A stretch of 7,715 nt of DNA from JALHNF01 sp039809305 (GTDB lineage: Bacteria; Patescibacteriota; Minisyncoccia; Phycocordibacterales; UBA5272), in the NCBI GenBank assembly GCA_039809305.1, contig JBDHUT010000027.1:1-7715 (forward strand), in the 5' to 3' direction. Positions 1 to 5,056 of this stretch are shown one piece after another. Numbering within the stretch: position 1 is the stretch's first letter; each line of letters starts with the position of its first letter. Both the position numbers and the translations under genes were made by a program. The notes under the pieces were generated by a model. The model was not told the origin of the DNA. It saw only the letters and a program-made list of their open reading frames with translations, and ran no database searches.

Positions 1-1
1 A

Positions 2-91
2 ATTCCTCACAAACAAGCATCACAACAACAGTCAGCTAAACATCCTCAAAAGAAAGCTCAGCCTGTAAAAAAAGCAAAACGCCTTGTATAA
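2..91 (+). CDS. 3' end of an unidentified gene with a Lys/Gln-rich tail (partial)
   Basis: Only the last 29 codons lie in the window, closed by TAA at 89-91. The other two + frames close earlier (stops at 37-39 and 66-68), so this is the only frame that can run in from the left edge. The visible tail is very basic and polar, rich in Lys, Gln and Ala, and ends KKAKRLV. Such a tail is probably disordered and could bind nucleic acid or the membrane surface, but that is inference. The next gene starts 16 bases later with its Shine-Dalgarno sequence just past this stop, so the two are probably co-transcribed. I do not recognise the protein. Confidence 0.6.
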   Translation: MPHKQASQQQSAKHPQKKAQPVKKAKRLV

Positions 92-92
92 T

Positions 93-97
93 AAAGG
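93..97 (+). promoter_or_regulatory. Ribosome binding site that decides the start of the membrane-protein gene
   Basis: AAAGG lies 10 bases before the ATG at 108-110. It favours that ATG over the in-frame TTG at 84-86, which sits inside the upstream gene and has no purine-rich site before it. A TATAAT at 87-92 overlaps the upstream stop codon and could act as an internal -10. I see no convincing -35 for it, and a transcript starting there would lack this ribosome binding site. Confidence 0.55.
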
Positions 98-107
98 TAG
101 AAAAAAC

Positions 108-1115
108 ATGCCTCCAAATTCTCCAAACATTCCACAAGTACGCACATTCGAACAAGATGTAGCTGAATCTATGCAAAATAAGCAGGCAACAGTGCTTCAT
201 ATTGCATTAGCGGAACAGGAACGAGAAAAGGAGGTTGTTGTTGTAACAAAAAGAAAAAGAGTGAATCTTTTTATCTATTTTATTTCCTTTATTTTTATTT
301 TTGGAGCATTTACAGCAGTTGGATACGTGTACTTTTTGTCTACCCCAACTCAAAAAGTAGTCTTGCCTCCAAACCTCGTTCAAGCACAAGACTTTCTTGC
401 TGTCGATGAAACTATTTCAACAAAAGTTGATTTAAAAAACAGAAATGCAAGTGTTGCACTTTTATCAGCGACAAGTTCACTTGATACCACTCTTGGCGTC
501 ATGACCCGTGTTGTGCCTTACGTAACCGAAACACAAACAGAAGGTGGGGAAATCACTCGCGCTATTAATTCTCAAGAATTCTTCGCACTTCTAGGAGACA
601 GTGTGCCAGATATTTTTCGACGCTCATTAGCAAAAGATATCATCTATATTCGAGTAACTGATGACGGTTTACGAAGTGGGATAGTAGTACAGACAAATGA
701 CTACGACCGTACAGTGATTGGTCTTAGTGCCTGGGAAAAAACAATTCTCAAAGATCTAGAAAAAATATTCGGTTATAGTCCAAGAATAGAAGTTAAAGAG
801 CTTATCGAAACCATAACTGATCAAGAGGTTGTAGAAGAGGTTGAAGTTTACAACCCTAAAACAAAAAAAATGGAACTTGTCACCTCCACGACAACAGAGC
901 CGGTGTCGACATTTGAAGAACGTATAAGTTATATAAACGATCAAATAACGTTTGGAAATACTGTTCGTAAAAATATCGAGCTCAGAACCGCTCAAGGAAA
1001 GTCCGGTAAAGAGTATCTTGTATATGGATTTCCTGAAAGAAACACCCTTGTAATTGCAGGAAGTGTGGATGCTTTTTTACGAATTATGGACCGCTTAAAT
1101 TTTAACGCTAACTAA
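108..1115 (+). CDS. Single-pass membrane protein of unknown function
   Basis: The protein has 335 residues from the ATG at 108; an upstream TTG at 84 is less likely. Residues 1-47 form a polar cytoplasmic head containing RTFEQDVAESM, followed by a charged, probably helical stretch. KRKR at 48-51 precedes one hydrophobic segment at about 53-77, so by the positive-inside rule the remaining ~255 residues should lie outside the membrane. The outer part has no Cys pairs, catalytic motif or lipobox. It has alternating hydrophobic stretches (IIYIRVTDD, YLVYGFPERNTLVIAG) typical of a folded alpha/beta domain and ends LRIMDRL. The head resembles hypothetical membrane proteins I associate with Parcubacteria, but this is memory, not a search. 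It probably shares an operon with the gene upstream and converges on the metallopeptidase gene 7 bases away. It could be an envelope or pilus accessory protein; no function is assigned. Confidence 0.85.
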   Translation: MPPNSPNIPQVRTFEQDVAESMQNKQATVLHIALAEQEREKEVVVVTKRKRVNLFIYFISFIFIFGAFTAVGYVYFLSTPTQKVVLPPNLVQAQDFLAVDETISTKVDLKNRNASVALLSATSSLDTTLGVMTRVVPYVTETQTEGGEITRAINSQEFFALLGDSVPDIFRRSLAKDIIYIRVTDDGLRSGIVVQTNDYDRTVIGLSAWEKTILKDLEKIFGYSPRIEVKELIETITDQEVVEEVEVYNPKTKKMELVTSTTTEPVSTFEERISYINDQITFGNTVRKNIELRTAQGKSGKEYLVYGFPERNTLVIAGSVDAFLRIMDRLNFNAN

Positions 1116-1122
1116 AATCAAC

Positions 1123-2109
1123 TCACTTTAAATTTAAGTATTGAAGCCATTTTTCAGCAGATTGTTTTGGATTTTCAAAATCAAAAGCTCCAGCAAAAGA
1201 TCCAAGTTTTCCTATTTCTGTCTTATTTGATAACAATGTTAACCTTTCTATAAACCCCTCTCCAAAAGAGTTATTCAGTAGCTCTTTAGTTTGTTGCTCA
1301 TACAAAGAATCCCCCGTGAAATATCCTCTTGTAAAAGCAAGCCAAACATCAGTTTTTGTAACGTTTGCATATTCAGAAATTTTTTCACATATAGAATCTA
1401 CAAACAGCATATATATACCGTACCGTGAAGTTGAAGAAATCTGTTGTTCAATTTTCAGAGCAAGATCGTCTCTAAATTTTGTCTTTCCGACTCTGTTAAT
1501 ATATTCAACCATAACTTCACAACTAATTCTTTCAGTTACTCCTTCATTAAAACTTTCAAAGAGAGTTTTATCTTTTCTCCTTGTATCATAACCAGACACA
1601 ACATCATACTGAACATATTTGCCCCGCCTCGTCTTTTTACCTACAAAAACTCTGTTATGCGCCATTGAGTGCACAATTTCATGAACAACAACATGTAACA
1701 CGTCCAGGAAAACAATTTCTTTGTCTTCAAAAGATGCCGCGTTAAGACCAATAAGGTTGGAAGTATTATCAAACCATCCATATATATCCTCTGATTGATT
1801 CCGTAAAATAAAAAAATCCTCTAACTGAAGAGTGTTCCAAACACTGTTTGGAACCCCACTCCGAGACAAATACTCGCCAATAATATTTTGGATAATTTTA
1901 AGGTCAATTTCTTTTTCAATGTATTCAAACAATTCTTTTAATTTTTCATTTCTTTCTATCACTACTTTTGAGTATCCGGCATTGTAAGCCCTGTTGTCTG
2001 ATAGCACATCAAGTGCTTTCTGAGGCGCTTCCACTTTTCTTCCTCCGCCTAAAGACTGGTTTTCTTCTGTATTATGTTTTTCTAAACTACCTTCAAATTT
2101 AAAACTCAT
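1123..2109 (-). CDS. Putative cytoplasmic HExxH zinc metallopeptidase
   Basis: The protein has 328 residues. Seen directly: HEIVH at 143-147 inside a hydrophobic helix (VLHVVVHEIVHSMAH), the classic zinc-binding and catalytic HExxH motif. About 42 residues on, FNEGVTE (187-193) places E189 or E193 where gluzincins carry the third, glutamate ligand. The family pattern is HExxH followed by a helix of the NEGxxE type. Residues 1-40 are polar and probably flexible, 50-85 are helical and charged, and the C-terminal third (210-328) is mostly helical. There is no signal peptide or membrane segment, so it should act in the cytoplasm unless exported by an unknown route. The substrate is unknown. ATG at 2109 is preceded by GAGG with only two bases between, which is close for a ribosome site. 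The gene stands alone on this strand between + genes. It ends with TGA, which supports the standard code. Confidence 0.8.
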   Translation of the reverse strand: MSFKFEGSLEKHNTEENQSLGGGRKVEAPQKALDVLSDNRAYNAGYSKVVIERNEKLKELFEYIEKEIDLKIIQNIIGEYLSRSGVPNSVWNTLQLEDFFILRNQSEDIYGWFDNTSNLIGLNAASFEDKEIVFLDVLHVVVHEIVHSMAHNRVFVGKKTRRGKYVQYDVVSGYDTRRKDKTLFESFNEGVTERISCEVMVEYINRVGKTKFRDDLALKIEQQISSTSRYGIYMLFVDSICEKISEYANVTKTDVWLAFTRGYFTGDSLYEQQTKELLNNSFGEGFIERLTLLSNKTEIGKLGSFAGAFDFENPKQSAEKWLQYLNLK

Positions 2110-2137
2110 TACCTCATTAAACCACGGCTACAAAATA

Positions 2138-2146
2138 TGTTAATAT
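2138..2146 (+). promoter_or_regulatory. Extended -10 promoter of the DksA-like gene, implying a leaderless mRNA
   Basis: TGT-TAATAT gives an extended -10 with the hexamer at 2141-2146. The usual start point about seven bases after the hexamer falls on or next to the ATG at 2153. There is no purine-rich Shine-Dalgarno sequence before the ATG; the bases there are ACCAAC. The best -35 candidate, TTAAAC at 2117-2122, is weak (18-base spacer). Confidence 0.45.
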
Positions 2147-2150
2147 ACCA
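2142..2150 (-). promoter_or_regulatory. Extended -10 promoter of the metallopeptidase gene
   Basis: Read on the minus strand this is TGG-TATATT, an extended -10 (TGn plus a 4-5/6 match to TATAAT), with the hexamer at 2147-2142. Transcription would begin near 2135, giving a leader of about 26 bases that carries the GAGG before the ATG. I see no strong -35, as is common for extended -10 promoters. The hexamer lies on almost the same bases as the -10 of the divergent dksA-like gene. Confidence 0.45.
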
Positions 2151-2152
2151 AC

Positions 2153-2518
2153 ATGATCGACACACAAAAATACAAAGTAATGCTTGAAGCAGAAAAAGAG
2201 GCACTTGAAGTAAAGCTTGCGGCTTTGGGGCGTATTAATCCTGACAACAAGAATGATTGGGAAGCAATGCCTGCTGACTTTGATATTGACCCAAGTGATG
2301 ACACAGAGCTAGGTGACAAATTCGAAGAGATGGAGGAACAAAATGCGGTACAAAACCAACTTGAAAATAGACTTGTAGATATTAAACGTGCGCTAGAAAA
2401 AATTGAAAAAGGAACGTTTGGTGTTTGCGAAGTAAGTGGAGAAGCAATTGAAGGAGCACGACTTGACGCAAACCCAGCTGCCCGGACCTCAATTGCGCAC
2501 AAAGACACAACTCTCTAA
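2153..2518 (+). CDS. TraR/DksA-family protein with a degenerate zinc finger
   Basis: The 121 residues fit the DksA/TraR plan: an N-terminal helix (1-25), a turn, a second long helix (52-86) forming the coiled coil, then the finger module. The tip reads DIDPSDDTE (44-52) and aligns with the DxxDxA tip of E. coli DksA, which reaches into the RNA polymerase secondary channel; both aspartates are kept (D46, D49) but Ala is Thr here. The finger FGVCEVSGEAI...RLDANPAARTSIAH aligns clearly with the C4 finger, but the four cysteines are C92, S95, S113 and H116. At most two possible ligands remain, so normal zinc binding looks lost. Zinc-independent DksA paralogues are known (P. aeruginosa DksA2), so function need not be lost. 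Inferred role: modulating transcription initiation. The start is probably leaderless. comM begins 8 bases after the stop, suggesting one transcript. Confidence 0.85.
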   Translation: MIDTQKYKVMLEAEKEALEVKLAALGRINPDNKNDWEAMPADFDIDPSDDTELGDKFEEMEEQNAVQNQLENRLVDIKRALEKIEKGTFGVCEVSGEAIEGARLDANPAARTSIAHKDTTL

Positions 2519-2526
2519 AAGAAAAC

Positions 2527-4053
2527 ATGGGATTTGCACGCATTCACTCCGCACAAGCAACACCCACAACCGTACATAATATACGAGTAGAGGCCGACGT
2601 TCATCGTGGCCTCTACTCTTTTTCAATTGTTGGTATTCCCGATCAAGCGGTTGAAGAATCCAAAGATCGTGTAACATCAGCGCTTCGAAATTCAGGATTC
2701 ACCTCTCCTAAAACAGAACATCAAAAAGTAACTATTTCTCTTTCACCAGCACAACTCAAAAAAGAAGGTGCGCATTTTGATGTTCCTATTGCAATCGCAT
2801 ATCTTGTGGCGTCAGGACAAATAAAGATAAATAATATTGAGAATGTTTTATTTGTCGGTGAACTTGGACTTGATGGTTCGATACAGAAGACGAAAGGTGT
2901 TTTTCCTACTATCCTCCACGCAATTAAAAATAGTATACAAGAAATATATATTCCTATCCAAAACGCTCACGAAGTTTTAGACAATAAAAATATTAAAATC
3001 TACGGCGTACAAACATTAAAAGAACTTGTCGATCATCTTATTGGTACAAAGTCCTTGGAATATATAGTTGTACAGAAAAAAGAACCTTTGATTACAACAG
3101 TTGATACAGACTTTTCACACGTGCACGGCCAAGATACCGCAAAACGAGCACTTCTTATAGCCGCTGCCGGAAATCACAACATTGCACTCTTTGGTCCGCC
3201 AGGAACAGGTAAGACCATGCTTGCTCGGGCATTCCACAATATTTTACCCACCCTCCCCGAGGAACATATGCTTGAGGTGACAAGTATTTATTCTGCCTCT
3301 GGTGCACTTGAAAATGAACTTATCTATACACCTCCGTTCCGAGCACCACATCATACAACTTCACATGTGGCACTTGTTGGCGGTGGAGCTACACCTCGAC
3401 CGGGAGAAGTTACACTAGCTCACCGTGGTGTTCTTTTCTTAGATGAGTTTCCTGAGTTTGAACGTCGTTCTATTGAAAGCTTACGTCAACCACTCGAAGA
3501 CGGTGTTATTCATGTTGCAAGAGCAAAAGGTCATGAGATATATCCGGCACGGTTCCTTTTAGTGGCAGCATTGAACCCGTGTCCGTGCGGTTTTCGTGGC
3601 GCAGTTCATAAAACATGTGTTTGCAAAGAAACAGACTTAGCACGATACGATAGAAAAATATCAGGACCTATTGCCGACAGAATTGATTTATGGGTACCAG
3701 TAGAGCACGTTGAGTACGAAAAATTAAACACAATACCAAAAGATACACTGAGTTCAAATGACTACAAAAAAGACGTACTCAGAGCTCGTATTTTTTCTAC
3801 AAAAAGAAATAAAGTAATATCGAAAATTACCAATAACGAGCTCACCTCACATGAGATTCAAAAAGTTGGTAACTTCGACAAAGAAGCATTACAAGTTGCA
3901 ATAAAAAGTTCCGAGAAGCTTTCACTTTCACCACGCAGTTATTTTAAGTTATTAAAAGTAGCGCGCACAATCGCTGACCTCGACGAGAGTGCGTTTGTGC
4001 TTCCAAAACACATTCTTGAAGCATTACAATATAGAAAACAAGATATTAGATAG
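2527..4053 (+). CDS. comM: YifB/ComM-family Mg-chelatase-like AAA+ ATPase
   Basis: The protein has 508 residues, the usual length for this family. The N-terminal ChlI/Lon-like domain (about 1-170) shows the family signatures FSIVGIPDQAVEESKDRV, then KVTISLSPAQLKKEGAHFDV and GELGLDG. The AAA+ core carries Walker A GPPGTGKT (223-230), Walker B VLFLDE (302-307) and ESLRQPLEDG. SGPIADRIDL (379-388) holds the likely arginine finger. A CPC...CVC cluster (C352, C354, C364, C366) sits after ALNP as a probable metal site, seen in many but not all YifB proteins. The C-terminal helical domain (about 420-508) contains LSPRSYFKLLKVARTIADL. Known role: ComM is a hexameric branch-migration helicase that helps integrate DNA taken up by natural transformation. 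It follows the dksA-like gene by 8 bases and has no clear Shine-Dalgarno site, so it may depend on translation of its neighbour. All key motifs are intact. Confidence 0.95.
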   Translation: MGFARIHSAQATPTTVHNIRVEADVHRGLYSFSIVGIPDQAVEESKDRVTSALRNSGFTSPKTEHQKVTISLSPAQLKKEGAHFDVPIAIAYLVASGQIKINNIENVLFVGELGLDGSIQKTKGVFPTILHAIKNSIQEIYIPIQNAHEVLDNKNIKIYGVQTLKELVDHLIGTKSLEYIVVQKKEPLITTVDTDFSHVHGQDTAKRALLIAAAGNHNIALFGPPGTGKTMLARAFHNILPTLPEEHMLEVTSIYSASGALENELIYTPPFRAPHHTTSHVALVGGGATPRPGEVTLAHRGVLFLDEFPEFERRSIESLRQPLEDGVIHVARAKGHEIYPARFLLVAALNPCPCGFRGAVHKTCVCKETDLARYDRKISGPIADRIDLWVPVEHVEYEKLNTIPKDTLSSNDYKKDVLRARIFSTKRNKVISKITNNELTSHEIQKVGNFDKEALQVAIKSSEKLSLSPRSYFKLLKVARTIADLDESAFVLPKHILEALQYRKQDIR

Positions 4054-4055
4054 TA

Positions 4056-4982
4056 CTAGAAAGGGTTCCGTGGACCATTACGTATTTCGAAGTGAAGATG
4101 TGGCCCGGTTGATCGTCCACTGTTTCCTACAGCACCAATAATAACAGCCTGATCAACAACTTGTCCCTGATTTACATAAATAGCAGAAAGGTGCGCATAC
4201 AGAGTCTGTGTACCATTTGGATGCTGTATTACAACATAGTTTCCGTATCCACCGTTCCAAGCTCCAAGTTTTGCAAGAATAACAGTTCCTTGCGCAGAAG
4301 CACGAACGGAGGTCCCAATTGGAGCAGCAATATCTACTGCGTTTCTTCCATGTACACCCTGCGTACGAACACCTCCCACAACAGGGCGAACAAAGTAACC
4401 ATTAGGTGCAGTGTTTTTTGTTTTAGTTGTAGTTTTTGCCGGAACTTTTTTTACAACAGGCTCAATAATTTCACCCTCAGGAACAATTAACGTGTCACCA
4501 ACTGCAAGCATTGAGTTCTCAATAAGGCCATTAAAAAGTTCAATATCTTCTATATCGGCATTATATAGTTTTGCAACAGACTTAAGAGTATCTCCCTTTT
4601 TTATGGTGTGACGAATACCATTTATTGGCAAAATAACCAAAGTGTCTCCTTCTTTTATTGATTTTTTTCGCAAATCATTTGCCCAAATAATAGTATTCGG
4701 AGAAACATTGAAAAGTTTAGCAATGGTCTGAACCGTGTCACCTTCTCGAACAGTATACACGCTAATTTCATCAGTACTTGGAATAACAATTTCTGGCTCA
4801 TTTGCTGCACGAATAGATCCATGATCCAAAGAGATAAACCCATCTTGATTAGAAAGAGGGTCGCTTTGTGTATCACCACCTCCGCCTACAGCATACAAGA
4901 GGGGGATAGTTTGGGCATTGAACGCATGGGTTTGGGAGAAAAATGCGATACAATATATGAAACTAAATAATAGTTTTTTCAC
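4056..4982 (-). CDS. Secreted M23 (LytM-type) peptidase with two LysM domains
   Basis: The protein has 308 residues with a GTG start; MKK plus a hydrophobic core and THA at 18-20 form a signal peptide, cleaved probably after A20. Residues 21-72 are a Gly/Asp-rich linker. Two LysM peptidoglycan-binding domains follow, at about 75-119 (YTVREGDTV...LVILP) and 124-168 (HTIKKGDTL...LIVP). After a Lys/Thr linker (176-193), the M23 domain spans about 195-307. Its HLH (295-297) and YAHL (262-265) motifs are clear, giving H264 and H297 as catalytic and metal residues. The first metal motif is unusual: HGRNAVD (211-217) in place of HxxxD. Family role: cleaving peptide cross-links in peptidoglycan for growth, division or secretion-system assembly. 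The short C-terminus stops right after the last strand. The gene converges on comM with two bases between the stop codons and diverges from the 876-residue gene. Confidence 0.92.
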   Translation of the reverse strand: MKKLLFSFIYCIAFFSQTHAFNAQTIPLLYAVGGGGDTQSDPLSNQDGFISLDHGSIRAANEPEIVIPSTDEISVYTVREGDTVQTIAKLFNVSPNTIIWANDLRKKSIKEGDTLVILPINGIRHTIKKGDTLKSVAKLYNADIEDIELFNGLIENSMLAVGDTLIVPEGEIIEPVVKKVPAKTTTKTKNTAPNGYFVRPVVGGVRTQGVHGRNAVDIAAPIGTSVRASAQGTVILAKLGAWNGGYGNYVVIQHPNGTQTLYAHLSAIYVNQGQVVDQAVIIGAVGNSGRSTGPHLHFEIRNGPRNPF

Positions 4983-5019
4983 GAACTTCTTAGTTATACC
5001 AAATATATAGAAATTCGTG
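4980..5019. repeat. 11-bp inverted repeat flanking the M23 promoter, candidate operator
   Basis: CACGAACTTCT (4980-4990) and AGAAATTCGTG (5009-5019) are inverted copies with 10 of 11 positions complementary; the mismatch is at 4986/5013. The 18 bases between them contain the -10 of the M23 gene, the left arm covers its start codon, and the right arm ends two bases before the -35 of the divergent gene. Neither predicted transcript would include both arms, so a protein-binding site on DNA is more likely than an RNA hairpin. The regulator is unknown. Confidence 0.4.
4993..5001 (-). promoter_or_regulatory. Extended -10 promoter of the M23 peptidase gene
   Basis: The minus strand reads TGG-TATAAC, an extended -10 with the hexamer at 4998-4993. 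The expected start point is near 4986, only about four bases before the GTG at 4982, so the leader is very short. AAGAAG lies at 4991-4986 but would be mostly outside such a transcript. No good -35 is visible. Confidence 0.45.
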
Positions 5020-5021
5020 TA

Positions 5022-5049
5022 TTGACTTATATATTTATTATTGTATAAT
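5022..5049 (+). promoter_or_regulatory. Near-consensus sigma70 promoter of the 876-residue gene
   Basis: TTGACT (5022-5027) and a perfect TATAAT (5044-5049) are separated by 16 bases, the best promoter in the window. The start point, about seven bases past the -10, coincides with the ATG at 5057. The bases before the ATG are T-rich (TTTTTTCT) with no Shine-Dalgarno sequence, so the mRNA is predicted to be leaderless. Confidence 0.7.
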
Positions 5050-5056
5050 TTTTTCT

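Noticed and set aside
84..107. TTG at 84 as the start of the membrane-protein gene
   Set aside because: It has no ribosome binding site, lies inside the preceding gene, and adds eight residues before an ATG with AAAGG at good spacing.
1123..1125. Possible UGA recoding as glycine (Absconditabacteria/Gracilibacteria code)
   Set aside because: The metallopeptidase gene ends naturally at TGA, readthrough would add only five residues, and all other genes are full length under the standard code.
1094..1138. 9-bp inverted repeat CTTAAATTT / AAATTTAAG spanning the convergent gene ends, as a bidirectional terminator
   Set aside because: The stem has a single G-C pair and the loop is 27 bases, so it would be very weak; it also lies in the last codons of both genes and may be chance in AT-rich DNA.
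2153..2518. Calling the small protein DksA itself with a gene symbol
   Set aside because: The finger ligands are missing and the family contains several paralogues; only the family level is supported.
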